Part shown: in pieces, positions 1-11,620 of the stretch
How positions within the stretch are numbered: position 1 is the stretch's first letter
Layout: the number at the start of each line of letters is the position of its first letter
Made by a program: the position numbers and the translations under genes
Notes under the pieces: generated by a model
Told to the model about the DNA's origin: nothing
The model's database searches: none
Seen by the model: the letters and a program-made list of their open reading frames with translations, nothing else
Origin: Dendrocalamus latiflorus
Taxonomy: Eukaryota > Streptophyta > Magnoliopsida > Poales > Poaceae
Assembly (NCBI GenBank): GCA_017311315.1
Contig: CM029626.1
Span: 25,717,432 to 25,781,431 of the forward strand
Direction of reading: 5' to 3'
DNA length: 64,000 nucleotides

Positions 1-431
1 CAGCAGCATTGTGGTGGAAAGCTTTACGCGTACTCGGACGCATTCGTAATATGTGCCCAAATGAGCTAGGGCACAAATGAAGTTGGTTCGTGGTGTTGGC
101 ACACCGTTTCAATTCGTGCCTCGATTTCATACGCTTCGAGTCTATACTACAGATTGCAACCTGTTGTGGTGGAGTGTTTTACACCGACTAATGTGGATTC
201 GAATTGCATGCCAAAATGAGCTAGGGCTCATACTAAGCCAATTCGTGTTGTTCGCACTCAGTTTCAACTCACGCCACAATTTCGTAAGCGTCTCGTCTTA
301 GTACTCATTACAACCTGTTGTGATGGAAAACTGTCTCATGTGCCCATGAACAGAAACCGAATTCTGAAAGAGACCCCGCTGCGCAGCCGACTTCCAACCT
401 CTGCGCCACCCAAACCACTTTTCCAAATATT

Positions 432-485
432 ATGAATGAAATGTAGAAGATAGTTGTCAAAGGTGTCTACAACTTTCATATTCAT
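432..485. repeat. Imperfect inverted repeat inside the satellite unit (hairpin)
   Basis: The left arm ATGAATGAAATGTAGA (432-447) pairs with the right arm TCTACAACTTTCATATTCAT (466-485), with small bulges and an ~18-base loop. The hairpin recurs in the units that retain this segment. The composite retroelement at 38064 sits in the loop of the unit-10 copy. Confidence 0.65.
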
Positions 486-800
486 GGGTTCTACAGGAAA
501 AATCATCTTCTTTACCTAATCTTTCAACCTCCACTGACTGCCCGAACACGAAACATCAGGCCGCACAGCTACATGGAAACGCTCATAACTCCTAAACCGT
601 TCGTTGAAAATGAAGTGAATGACCAGAAATCCCCATACTTCGCATGAAAGGTCCCCTAGCTTGCAGAACACAATAGACGACACAAATCGAGCGATTAACC
701 GAAAAACTGACCTGATTGTGAAATCGTTAAAGACAAAAGGGGGGAAAATGTTGGTTACTCTTGGAGACCACAGAAAGATGCTTGGAACGCCAGCACGAAA

Positions 801-878
801 CACCCCACTCCTCTCCTTCTCCTCCTCGTTCCTCTTGCTCATCGTCCCACCTCCTTCCCGTTTTTTTTCTCTTTTTAG
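801..878 (+). other. Pyrimidine-rich tract ending in TTTTTAG (recurs in each unit)
   Basis: About 75 bases of almost pure C/T end in a T-run followed by CTTTTTAG|GC. This is the shape of a plant 3' splice acceptor. The T-run length varies between units. Its counterpart in the chromovirus-type LTR (about 27655-27722) is also pyrimidine-rich, so the tract is probably inherited from that LTR. No exon or transcript is evident, and splicing function is not claimed. Confidence 0.5.
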
Positions 879-1918
879 GCAAATTTGCAGCCCTCACACG
901 CATTCAAGATTCAAGGGAAGAAAAAGAAAATTCCATGAATCTGTTAAATACTTTTGAAAATGCCGAATCAACATCTAGGGCATCACAACTAGTTCTATTC
1001 ATGCCTCGATTTCATATGTGTCAAGTCTACAGTGCCCACTGCAACCTATTGTGGTGGAAAGTCTAACACCGACTCAGACGGATTTAATATGCCTAGAGAA
1101 ATGAGCTACAACACATAAGAAGTGAATACAGTGGGTTGAGTGGCGCTCAGTTTCATTTCGTGCCGCAATTTCGTACACGTGGAGTCTGTAGAACCCGTTG
1201 TGGTGGAAAGTTTAACACTGACTCAGATGGATTTGAAATGCTTGCCGAAATGGGCAAGGGTGCGTATGAATGCAATTTGCGATGTTTGGCACCCAGATTC
1301 ATTTCATGCCTTGATTTCACATGCACGGGGTTTGCTGTACCCGTTGCAACCCGTTGCGGTGGAATGTTTAACACGGACTCAGACGGATTCGAAATGCTTG
1401 CCAAATGAGCTATTGTGCATATGATTCCGTTCAGGGTGTTTGGCACTCAGTTTTGTTTCATACCTCGATTTCGTACGCATCAAGTCTATTATACCCGTTG
1501 GGTGGAAAGTATAACTCTGACTCGAACATAGCAGAAAAGCGTGCCGAAATGAGGTACAACGTATATGACGTCAACTTCGGGTGTTTGGCGCTCAGCATTG
1601 TTTCGTGCCTGCAAACTGTTGTGGTGAAAAGTTTAACAGCGAGTCGGACGGATTCGAAACGCATGCCGAAGTGAGCTAGGGCATACGTGAAATCCATTTG
1701 GGTTGTTGGCACTCGGTTTTGCTTTGTGCCTCTGTTCCGAACGCGCTAAGTCTGTTGTCACCGATGCAATCTACTATGGTGGAAAGTTTTGCGACGACTC
1801 GGACTCATTCAAAATGCAAGCCAAAATGAGTTTGGGTGCATATGGAGTTTGTTCGTGGTGTTACCTCTTAATTTGTGTTCGTGTGTCGATTTTGTACGCG
1901 TCGACTCTATAGTACTAG

Positions 1919-3836
1919 CAGCAGCAGTTGTCGTGGAAAGCTTTACGCGTACTCGGACGCATTCGTAATATGTGCCCAAATGAGCTAGGGCACAAATGAA
2001 GTTGGTTCGTGGTGTTGGCACACCGTTTCAATTCGTGCCTCGATTTCATACGCTTCGAGTCTATACTACACATTGCAACCTGTTGTGGTGGAGTGTTTTA
2101 CACCGACTAATGTGGATTCGAACTGCATGCCAAAATGAGCTAGGGCTCATACTAAGCCAATTCGTGTTGTTCGCACTCAGTTTCAACTCACGCCACAATT
2201 TCGTAAGCATCTCGTCTTAGTACTCATTACAACCTGTTGTGGTGGAAAACTGACTCATGTGCCCATGAACAGAAACCGAATTCTGAAAGAGACCCCGCTG
2301 CGCAGCCGACTTCCAACCTCTGCGCCACCCAAACCACTTTTCCAAATATTATGAATGAAATGTAGAAGATAGTTGTCAAAGGTGTCTACAACTTTCATAT
2401 TCATGGGTTCTACAGGAAAAATCATCTTCTTTACCTAATCTTTCAACCTCCACTGACTGCCCGAACACGAAACATCAGGCCGCACAGCTACATGGAAACG
2501 CTCATAACTCCTAAACCGTTCGTTGAAAATGAAGTGAATGACCAGAAATCCCCATACTTCGCATGAAAGGTCCCCTAGCTTGCAGAACACAATAGACGAC
2601 ACAAATCGAGCGATTAACCGAAAAACTGACCTGATTGTGAAATCGTTAAAGACAAAAGGGGGGAAAATGTTAGTTACTCTTGGAGACCACAGAAAGATGC
2701 TTGGAACGCCAGCACGAAACACCCCACTCCTCTCCTTCTCCTCCTCGTTCCTCTTGCTCATCGTCCCACCTCCTTCCCGTTTTTTTCTCTTTTTAGGCAA
2801 ATTTGCAGCCCTCACACGCATTCAAGATTCAAGGGAAGAAAAAGAAAATTCCATGAATCTGTTAAATACTTTTGAAAATGCCGAATCAACATCTTGGGCA
2901 TCACAACTAGTTCTATTCATGCCTCGATTTCATATGTGTCAAGTCTACAGTGCCCACTGCAACCTATTGTGGTGGAAAGTCTAACACCGACTCAGACGGA
3001 TTTAATATGCCTAGAGAAATGAGCTACAACACATAAGAAGTGAATTCAGTGGGTTGAGTGGCGCTCAGTTTCATTTCGTGCCGCAATTTCGTACACGTGG
3101 AGTCTGTAGAACCCGTTGTGGTGGAAAGTTTAACACTGACTCAGATGGATTTGAAATGCTTGCCGAAATGGGCAAGGGTGCGTATGAATGCAATTTGCGA
3201 TGTTTGGCACCCAGATTCATTTCATGCCTTGATTTCACATGCACGGGGTTTGCTGTACCCGTTGCAACCCGTTGCGGTGGAATGTTTAACACGGACTCAG
3301 ACGGATTCGAAATGCTTGCCAAATGAGCTACTATGCATATGATTCCGTTCAGGGTGTTTGGCACTCAGTTTTGTTTCATACCTCGATTTCGTACGCATCA
3401 AGTCTATTATACCCGTTGGGTGGAAAGTATAACTCTGACTCGAACATAGCAGAAAAGCGTGCCGAAATGAGGTACAACGTATATGACGTCAACTTCGGGT
3501 GTTTGGCGCTCAGCATTGTTTCGTGCCTGCAAACTGTTGTGGTGAAAAGTTTAACAGCGAGTCGGACGGATTCGAAACGCATGCCGAAGTGAGCTAGGGC
3601 ATACGTGAAATCCATTTGGGTTGTTGGCACTCGGTTTTGCTTTGTGCCTCTGTTCCGAACGCGCTAAGTCTGTTGTCGCCGATGCAATCTACTATGGTGG
3701 AAAGTTTTGCGACGACTCGGACTCATTCAAAATGCAAGCCAAAATGAGTTAGGGTGCATATGGAGTTTGTTCGTGGTGTTACCTCTTAATTTGTGTTCGT
3801 GTGTCGATTTTGTACGCGTCGACTCTATAGTACTAG
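1919..3836 (+). repeat. Satellite unit 2
   Basis: 1918 bp. It differs from unit 1 by about ten single-base changes, for example TGTGGTGG at 2237 where unit 1 has TGTGATGG, and one T fewer in the T-run near 2780. Units 1 and 2 share GATTGTGAAATC in the LTR-derived segment, where most other units have GATTGAGAAATC. This points to recent local duplication. Confidence 0.95.
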
Positions 3837-5752
3837 CAGCAGCAGTTGTCGTGGAAAGCTTTACGCGTACTCGGACGCATTCGTAATATGTGCCCAAATG
3901 AGCTAGGGCACAAATGAAGTTGGTTCGTGGTGTTGGCACACCGTTTCAATTCGTGCCTCGATTTCATACGCTTCGAGTCTATACTACACATTGCAACCTG
4001 TTGTGGTGGAGTGTTTTACACCGACTAATGTGGATTCGAACTGCATGCCAAAATGAGCTAGGGCTCATACTAAGCCAATTCGTGTTGTTCGCACTCAGTT
4101 TCAACTCACGCCACAATTTCGTAAGCATCTCGTCTTAGTACTCATTACAACCTGTTGTGGTGGAAAACTGACTCATGTGCCCACGAACAGAAACCGAATT
4201 CTGAAAGAGACCCCGCTGCGCAGCCGACTTCCAACCTCTGCGCCACCCAAACCACTTTTCCAAAAATTATGAATGAAATATAGAAGATAGTTGTCAAAGG
4301 TCACTACAACTTTCATATTCATGGGTTCTACAGGAAAAATCATCTTCTTTACCAAATCTTTCAACCTCCACTGACTGCCCGAACACGAAACATCAGGCCG
4401 CACAGCTACATGGAAACGCTCATAACTCCTAAACCGTTCGTTGAAAATGAAGTGAATGACCAGAAATCCCCATACTTCGCATGAAAGGTCCCCTAGCTTG
4501 CAGAACACAATAGACGACACAAATCGAGCGATTAACCGAAAAACTGACCTGATTGAGAAATCGTTAAAGACAAAAGGGGGAAAATGTTGGTTACTCTTGG
4601 AGACCACAGAAAGATGCTTGGAACGCCAGCACGAAACACCCCACTCCTCTCCTTCTCCTCCTCGTTCCTCTTGCTCATCGTCCCACCTCCTTCCCGTTTT
4701 TTTTTCTTTTTAGGCAAATTTGCAGCCCTCACGCGCATTCAAGATTCAAGGGAAGAAAAAAAAATTCCATGAATCTGTTAAATACTTTTGAAAATGCCGA
4801 ATCAACATCTACGGCATCACAATTAGTTCTATTCATGCCTCGATTTCATATGTATCAAGTCTACAGTGCCCACTGCAACCTATTGTGGTGGAAAGTCTAA
4901 CACCGACTCAGACGGATTTAATATGCCTAGAGAAATGAGCTACAACACATACGAAGTGAATTCAGTGGGTTGAGTGGCACTCAGTTTCATTTCGTGCCGC
5001 AATTTCGTACACGTGGAGTCTGTAGAACCCGTTGTGGTGGAAAGTTTAACGCTGACTCAGATGGATTTGAAATGCTTGCTGAAATGGGCAAGGGTGCGTA
5101 TGAAGTCAATTTGCGATGTTTGGCACCCAGATTCATTTCATGCCTTTATTTCGCATGCGCGGGGTTTGCTGTACGCGTTGCAACCCGTTGCGGTGGAATG
5201 TTTAACACGGACTCAGACGGATTCGAAATGCTTGCCAAATGAGCTACTGTGCATATGATTCCGTTTAGGGTGTTTGGCACTCAGTTTTGTTTCATACCTC
5301 GATTTCGTACGCATCAAGTCTATTATACCCGTTGGGTGGAAAGTATAACTCTGAATCGAACATAGCTGAAAAGCGTGCCGAAATGAGCTACAACGTATAT
5401 GACGTCAACTTCGGGTGTTTGGCGCTCAGCATTGTTTCGTGCCTGCAAACTGTTGTGGTGAAAAGTTTAACAGCGAGTCGGACGGATTCGAAACGCATGA
5501 CGAAGTGAGCTAGGGCATAGGTGAAGTCCATTTGGGTTGTTTGCACTCGGTTTTGCTTTGTGCCTCTGTTCCGAACGCGCTAAGTCTGTTGTCGCCGATG
5601 CAATCTACTATGGTGGAAAGTTTTGCGCCGACTCGGACTCATTCAAAATGCAAGCCAAAATGAGTTAGGGTGCATATGGAGTTTGTTCGTGGTGTTACCT
5701 CTTAATTTGTGTTCGTGTGTCGATTTTGTACGCGTCGACTCTATAGTACTAG
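3837..5752 (+). repeat. Satellite unit 3
   Basis: 1916 bp. It has an A-run variant at about 4754-4763 and ATCTACGGCATC at about 4808, where most units have ATCTAGGGCATC. Both variants are shared with unit 4 only. Confidence 0.95.
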
Positions 5753-7669
5753 CAGCAGCAGTTGTCGTGGAAAGCTTTACGCGTACTCGGACGCATTCGT
5801 AATATGTGCTAAAATGAGCTTGGGCACAAATGAAGTTGGTTCGTGGTGTTGGCACACCGTTTCAATTCGTGCCTCGATTTCATACGCTTCGAGTCTATAC
5901 TACACATTGCAACCTGTTGTGGTGGAGTGTTTTACACCGACTAAGGTGGATTCGAACTGCATGCCAAAATGAGCTAGGGCTCATACGAAGCCAATTCGTG
6001 TTGTTCGCACTCAGTTTCAACTCACGCCACAATTTCGTAAGCATCTCGTCTTAGTACTCATTACAACCTGTTGTGGTGGAAAACTGACTCATGTGCCCAT
6101 GAACAGAAACCGAATTCTGAAAGAGACCCCGCTGCGCAGCCGACTTCCAACCTCTGCGCCGCCCAAACCACTTTTCCAAAAATTATGAATGAAATGTAGA
6201 AGATAGTTGTCAAATGTCTCTACAACTTTCATCTTCATGGGTTCTACAGGAAAAATCATCTTCTTTACCAAATCTTTCAACCTCCACTGACTGCCCGAAC
6301 ACGAAACATCAGGCCGCACAACTACATGGAAACGCTCATAACTCCTAAACCGTTCGTTGAAAATGAAGTGAATGACCAGAAATCCCCATACTTCGCATGA
6401 AAGGTCCCCTAGTTTGCAGAACACAATAGACGACACAAATCGAGCGATTAACCGAAAAACTGACCTGATTGAGAAATCGTTAAAGACAAAAGGGGGAAAA
6501 TGTTGGTTACTCTTGGAGACCACAGAAAGATGCTTGGAACGCCAGCACGAAATACCCCACTCCTCTCCTTCTCCTCCTCGTTCCTCTTGCTCATCGTCCC
6601 ACCTCCTTCTCGTTTTTTTTTCTTTTTAGGCACATTTGCAGCCCTCACGCGCATTCAAGATTCAAGGGAAGAAAAAAAAAATTCCATGAATCTGTTAAAT
6701 ACTTTTGAAAATGCCGAATCAACATCTACGGCATCACAATTAGTTCTATTCATGCCTCGATTTCATATGTATCAAGTCTACAGTGCCCACTGCAACCTAT
6801 TGTGGTGGAAAGTCTAACACCGACTCAGACGGATTTAATATGCCTAGAGAAATGAGCTACAACACATACGAAGTGAATTCAGTGGGTTGAGTGGCACTCA
6901 GTTTCATTTCGTGCCGCAATTTCGTACACGTGGAGTCTGTAGAACCCGTTGTGGTGGAAAGTTTAACACTGACTCAGATGGATTTGAAATGCTTGCTGAA
7001 ATGGGCAAGGGTGCGTATGAAGTCAATTTGCGATGTTTGGCACCCAGATTCATTTCATGCCTTGATTTCGCATGCACGGGGTTTGCTGTACCCGTTGCAA
7101 CCCGTTGCGGTGGAATGTTTAACACGGACTCAGACGGATTCGAAATGCTTGCCAAATGAGCTACTGTGCATATGATTCCGTTCAGGGTGTTTGGCACTCA
7201 GTTTTGTTTCATACCTCGATTTCGTACGCATCAAGTCTATTATACCCGTTGGGTGGAAAGTATAACTCTGACTCGAACATAGCTGAAAAGCGTGCCGAAA
7301 TGAGCTACAATGTATATGACGTCAACTTCGGGTGTTTGGCACTCAGCATTGTTTCGTGCCTGCAAACTGTTGTGGTGAAAAGTTTAACAGCGAGTCGGAC
7401 GTATTCGAAACGCGTGCCGAAGTGATCAAGGGCATAGGTGAAGTCCATTTGGGTTGTTTGCACTCGGTTTTGCTTTGTGCCTCTGTTCCGAACGCGCTAA
7501 GTCTGTTGTCGCCGATGCAATCTACTATGGTGGAAAGTTTTGCGCCGACTCGGACTCATTCAAAATGCAAGCCAAAATGAGTTAGGGTGCATATGGAGTT
7601 TGTTCGTGGTGTTACCTCTTAATTTGTGTTCGTGTGTCGATTTTGTACGCGTCGACTCTATAGTACTAG
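5753..7669 (+). repeat. Satellite unit 4
   Basis: 1917 bp. It shares the long A-run and the CTACGGC variant with unit 3, and GTGCTAAAATGAGCTTGG with unit 5, so it is intermediate between its neighbours. It has AAGTGATCAAGG at about 7421, where other units have AAGTGAGCTAGG. Confidence 0.95.
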
Positions 7670-9586
7670 CAGCAGTAGCTGTCGTGGAAAGCTTTACGCG
7701 TACTCGGACGCATTCGTAATATGTGCTAAAATGAGCTTGGGCACAAATGAAGTTGGTTCGTGGTGTTGGCACACCGTTTCAATTCGTGCCTCGATTTCAT
7801 GCGCTTCGAGTCTATACTACACATTGCAACCTATTGTGGTGGAGTGTTTTACACCGACTAAGGTGGATTCGAACTGCATGCCAAAATGAGCTAGGGCTCA
7901 TATGAAGCCAATTCGTGCTGTTCGCACTCAGTTTCAACTCACGCCACAATTTCGTAACCATCTCGTCTTAGTACACATTACAACCTGTTGTGGTGGAAAA
8001 CTGACTCATGTGCCCATGAACAGAAACCGCATTCTGAAAGAGACCCCGTTGCGCAGCCGACTTCCAACCTCTGCGCCGCCCAAACCACTTTTCCAAAAAT
8101 TATGAATGAAATGTAGAACATAGTTGTCAAAGGTCTCTACAACTTTCATATTCATGGGTTCTACAGGAAAAATCATCTTCTTTACCTAATCTTTCAACCT
8201 CCACTGACTGCCCGAACACGGAACATAAGGCCGCACAACTACATGGAAACGCTCATAACTCCTAAACCGTTCATTGAAAATGAAGTGATTGACCAGAAAT
8301 CCCCATACTTCGCATGAAAGGTCCCCTAGCTTGCAGAACACAATAGACGACACAAATCGTGCGATTAACCGAAAAACTGACCTGATTGAGAAATCGTTAA
8401 AGACAAAAGGGGGAAATGTTGGTTACTCTTGGAGACCACAGAAAGATGCTTGGAACGCCAGCACGAAACACCCCACTCCTCTCCTTCTCCTCCTCGTTCC
8501 TCTTGCTCATCGTCCCACCTCCTTCCCGTTTTTTTTCTCTTTTTAGGCAAATTTGCAGCCCTCACGCGCATTCAAGATTCAAGGGAAGAAAAAGAAAATT
8601 CCATGAATCTGTTAAATACTTTTGAAAATGCCGAATCAACATCTAGGGCATCACAATTAGTTTTATTCATGCCTCGATTTCATATGTATCAAGTCTACAG
8701 TGCCCACTGCAACCTATTGTGGTGGAAAGTCTAACACCGACTCAGACGGATTTAATATGCCTAGAGAAATGAGCTACAACACATACAATGTGAATTCAGT
8801 GGGTTGAGTGGCGCTCAGTTTCATTTCGTGCCGCAATTTCGTACACGTGGAGTCTGTAGAACCCGTTGTGGTGGAAAGTTTAACACTGACTCAGATGGAT
8901 TTGAAATGCTTGCTGAAATGGGCAAGGGTGCGTATGAAGTCAATTTGCGATGTTTGGCACCCAGATTCATTTCATGCCTTGATTTCACATGCACGGGGTT
9001 TGCTGTACCCGTTGCAACCCGTTGCGGTGGAATGTTTAACACGGACTCAGACGGATTCGAAATGCTTGCCAAATGAGCTACTGTGCATATGATTCCGTTC
9101 AGGGTGTTTGGCACTCAGTTTTGTTTCATACCTCGATTTCGTACGCATCAAGTCTATTATACCCGTTGGGTGGAAAGTATAACTCTGACTCGAACATAGC
9201 AGAAAAGCATGCCGAAATGAGCTACAACGTATATGACGTCAACTTCGGGTGTTTGGCGCTCAGCATTGTTTCGTGCCTGCAAACTGTTGTGGTGAAAAGT
9301 TTAACAGCGAGTCGGACGGATTCGAAACGCATGACGAAGTGAGCTAGGGCATACGTGAAGTCCATTTGGGTTGTTGGCACTCGGTTTTGCTTTGTGCCTC
9401 TGTTCCGAACGCGCTAAGTCTGTTGTCGCCGATGCAATCTGCTATGGTGGAAAGTTTTGCGCCGACTCGGACTCATTCAAAATCCAAGCCAAAATGAGTT
9501 AGGGTGCATATGGAGTTTGTTCGTGGTGTTACCTCTTAATTTGTGTTCGTGTGTCGATTTTGTACGCGTCGACTCTATAGTACTAG
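7670..9586 (+). repeat. Satellite unit 5
   Basis: 1917 bp. It has CACGGAACATAAGG at about 8217 where most units have CACGAAACATCAGG; unit 7 carries the same variant. It has lost one A in GGGGGAAATG at about 8410. Confidence 0.95.
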
Positions 9587-10203
9587 CAGCAGCAGTTGTC
9601 GTGGAAAGCTTTACGCGTACTCGGACACATTCGTAATATGTGCCAAAATGAGCTAGGGCACAAATGAAGTTGGTTCGTGGTGTTGGCACACCGTTTCAAT
9701 TCGTGCCTCGATTTCAAACGCTTCGAGTCTATACTACACATTGCAACCTGTTGTGGTGAAGTGTTTTACACCGACTAAGGTGGATTCGAACTGCATGCCA
9801 AAATGAGCTAGGGCTCATACGAAGCCAATTCGTGTTGTTCGCACTCAGTTTCAACTCACGCCACAATTTCGTAAGCATCTCGTCTTAGTACTCATTACAA
9901 CCTGTTGTGGTGGAAAACTGACTCATGTGCCCATGAACAGAAACCGAATTCTGAAAGAGACCCCGCTGCGCAGCCGACTTCCAACCTCTGTGCCGCCCAA
10001 ACCACTTTTCCAAAAATTATGAATGAAATGTAGAAGATAGTTGTCAAAGGTCTCTACAACTTTCATATGCATGGGTTCTACAGGAAAAATCATCTTCTTT
10101 ACCTAATCTTTCAACCTCCACTGACTGCCCGAACACGAAACATCAGGCCGCATAGCTACATGGAAACGCTCATAACTCCTAAATCGTTCATTGAAAATGA
10201 AGT
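9587..10203 (+). repeat. Satellite unit 6, left part (interrupted by the Tat-lineage element)
   Basis: 617 bp, from the unit landmark to the end of the 5-bp target copy GAAGT. With 22875-24176 (one target copy counted) it rebuilds a 1,919-bp unit, so the element inserted cleanly. Confidence 0.95.
10199..10203. repeat. Target-site duplication GAAGT, left copy
   Basis: GAAGT immediately precedes the 5' LTR and recurs at 22870-22874 directly after the 3' LTR. The uninterrupted satellite has a single GAAGT at this place (AAAATGAAGTGAATG). Confidence 0.95.
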
Positions 10204-10446
10204 TGTCGTAGGGGTGGCCCCCACCTAAACCCAGCAGGCCTGGTAGGAGATTATATGGCCCAGAATAGGCCATGTGTAATGACATAACTGCCCAGAGGGG
10301 ATAACCAGATGTAAGGGTATATCTGTAAAAGCACTCCTCATGTGTATATATATATGGGTAAGCCATGGGGAGGACCCAGGCCATCACACTTATCTTCATC
10401 ACTCTCCACTACCATCTCTCTCTCTGTTTGGTCTGTAGCCACAACA
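10204..10446 (+). repeat. 5' LTR of the Tat-lineage element (243 bp)
   Basis: It starts TGTCGTAGGGG and ends GCCACAACA, with the satellite target on its left and the primer-binding site on its right. Compared with the 3' LTR it differs at about five positions: the second base, G/A in CAGCAGG, T/A in TTATATGG, a 2-bp CC indel, and a small change near AAGGGTATATC. Confidence 0.95.
10344..10355 (+). promoter_or_regulatory. TATA box of the 5' LTR promoter
   Basis: TATATATATATG lies about 90 bp before the LTR end, leaving a short R-U5. The copy in the 3' LTR is at about 22767-22778. Assignment is by motif and position only. Confidence 0.6.
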
Positions 10447-10448
10447 GT

Positions 10449-10458
10449 TGGCGCCGTC
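10449..10458 (+). other. Primer-binding site, TGGCGCCGTC
   Basis: It starts two bases after the LTR end. TGGCGCCGTC would pair with a tRNA 3' end reading GACGGCGCCA, which fits tRNA-Asp best from memory. Pairing seems to stop after about ten bases, so the tRNA identity is tentative. Confidence 0.65.
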
Positions 10459-11099
10459 CGTGGGGACGACGAAGACAAGCCTGAAGACCGAAGGAAAAAA
10501 GATGGCACCGAAGAGAGCTTCACCAGCGGCGGCGAGGGGAAAGAAGACGGATGGGTCGGAGCAGCGCGTGAGCACCAGGGCTTCAGCATCGGCCGCCGAA
10601 GGAGTTGGCGGCGGCGTACGCGCCATGGTCGCGGGCGTCGACGCCCGCGCGGCAACAACCGACCCCGCCAGCACCGCTACGACGACACCTAACCCCGTCG
10701 CTGGCACTGCAACGACAGCCCCCGCCACCCTTGCCGGTAGCGCAGATCCGGCGGCCGGGGGTAGCCGCAACGAACCATCCGGCGGATCTGGAGATCGTGA
10801 GGCGATGGTCCCTGCACCAGCCCGTCCACTGGGCATTCCGGCGGCCCCAACGACACCTTCGGTGGAAAGCGCCCTACTAGTAGCCCTCAACGCGTTCCAG
10901 CAGGAACTCGGGGACCTTCGCGGGGCCGTCCGAGATATACAAGAGGCTCGGAGCCAGCAGGTCGCGCCGGTAGTCGCGCTAGAGCCCACGCTAGAGAAGG
11001 TGGACAGCCGCGAAGCCCCCACGTCTAGCCGTGTCCCGCTGAGACGCGTAGATCCGGAATCTCCGCTTTCGGCGGGGCTGCAGCAGGAGGCGTGGCCCG

Positions 11100-11620
11100 A
11101 AGACTTCAAGTTCCCTCGCATCATCGACCCGTACAAAGGCGACACGGATCCTCGCGAGTTCGTGCGCGTGTACGAAACCGCGATCGAGGCCGCGGGCGGA
11201 GACGACACCGCGAAGGCGAAGGGACTCCCCCTCGCACTGCACGGAGTGGCGCTCTCTTGGTTTTTTACCATAGAGCCGGGCTCCATCTACGCGTGGGAGC
11301 AGCTTCGCGACCGGCTTCGTAGCAACTTTCAAGGACATTATGTCGAGCGGATCAATGCGGACCAGCTCTTCGCTGTGAAGCAAGGACCCTCGGAGACGCT
11401 CCGGGGCTACTTCAAGCGCTTCGACAAGATTCGAGGCCAGGTAAACGATGTTAATGAAACCACAGTCATTAATGCAGCCATACAGGGCCTTCGCCCGGGC
11501 CCGATGGCCGAATACAACGCGCGGAGGCCAATCACGACAGTTGCCAAGCTCTTCGACAAAATGGACGGGTATGCGCGGGCGGAGGAGGATGCGCGAAGAC
11601 GCAGCATCACCGCCCCCGGC
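11100..11620 (+). other. gag capsid-type domain
   Basis: From about residue 200 to 370 of the ORF that starts at 10502. It has the retrotransposon gag pattern: DPYKGDTDPREFVRVYE, a GVALSWF segment, the WEQLRDRLRSNF segment, then LFAVKQGPSETLRGYFKRF. This is the Retrotrans_gag family (PF03732), which assembles the cytoplasmic virus-like particle. The preceding ~200 residues are Ala/Pro/Gly-rich and probably disordered. Confidence 0.88.

Larger units (their letters stand above)
345..948 (-). repeat. LTR-derived segment embedded in monomer 3 of the satellite unit (copy in unit 1)
   Basis: This segment lacks monomer boxes. It aligns by eye, in the same + strand order, with 27230-27730 of the chromovirus-type LTR at 25742-28092. 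The correspondences are: ACTTTCAT-AT-ATGGG with ACTTTCATAATATGG; CATAACTCCTAAACCG with CATAACTTTTTCTACAG; the ATCCCCATACTTCGCATGAAAGG region with its LTR counterpart; and GAACACCCCACGAATCTCTCC with GAAACACCCCACTCCTCTCC, both followed by a long pyrimidine run. The element's coding sense is -, so the fragment is in - orientation. Every unit has it. It is diverged, so it is an old relative rather than a recent insertion. Confidence 0.6.
1..1918 (+). repeat. Satellite unit 1 (reference unit; nine ~155-bp monomers)
   Basis: Monomers begin at the box TTGTGGTGGAAAG or a variant of it. In this unit they are m1 9-163 (155 bp), m2 164-317 (154), m3 318-about 345 continued at about 950-1048 (split), m4 1049-1197 (149), m5 1198-1353 (156), m6 1354-1497 (144), m7 1498-1618 (121, internally deleted), m8 1619-1774 (156) and m9 1775-1927 (153). 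Shared boxes inside monomers are a GACTCGGACGGATTCGAAATG-like box, AAATGAGCTAGGGC, GTTGGCACTCAGTTT and GTGCCTCGATTTCATACGC. The ~600 bp between the two parts of m3 is not monomeric. The unit is nearly identical to unit 2, with only about ten differences seen by eye. Confidence 0.93.

Noticed and set aside
77..301. Recurring + strand open frames in monomers m1-m2 (74 codons) and similar frames in m4-m6 (90-97 codons)
   Set aside because: They overlap each other in several frames on both strands, follow the repeat exactly, carry no known domain, and are explained by homogenisation of a satellite with few stop codons.
1..1918. CENP-B-box-like motif in the monomers
   Set aside because: No segment matches the known box beyond a few bases, so it gives no support for centromere identity.
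10449..10458. Firm assignment of the Tat primer site to tRNA-Asp
   Set aside because: Only about ten bases appear to match and I recalled the tRNA end from memory. Kept as tentative.
10399..11286. 295-codon - strand frame over gag, and other long frames opposite pol
   Set aside because: GC-rich third positions of the real + frame keep the opposite strand open. No domain is visible.
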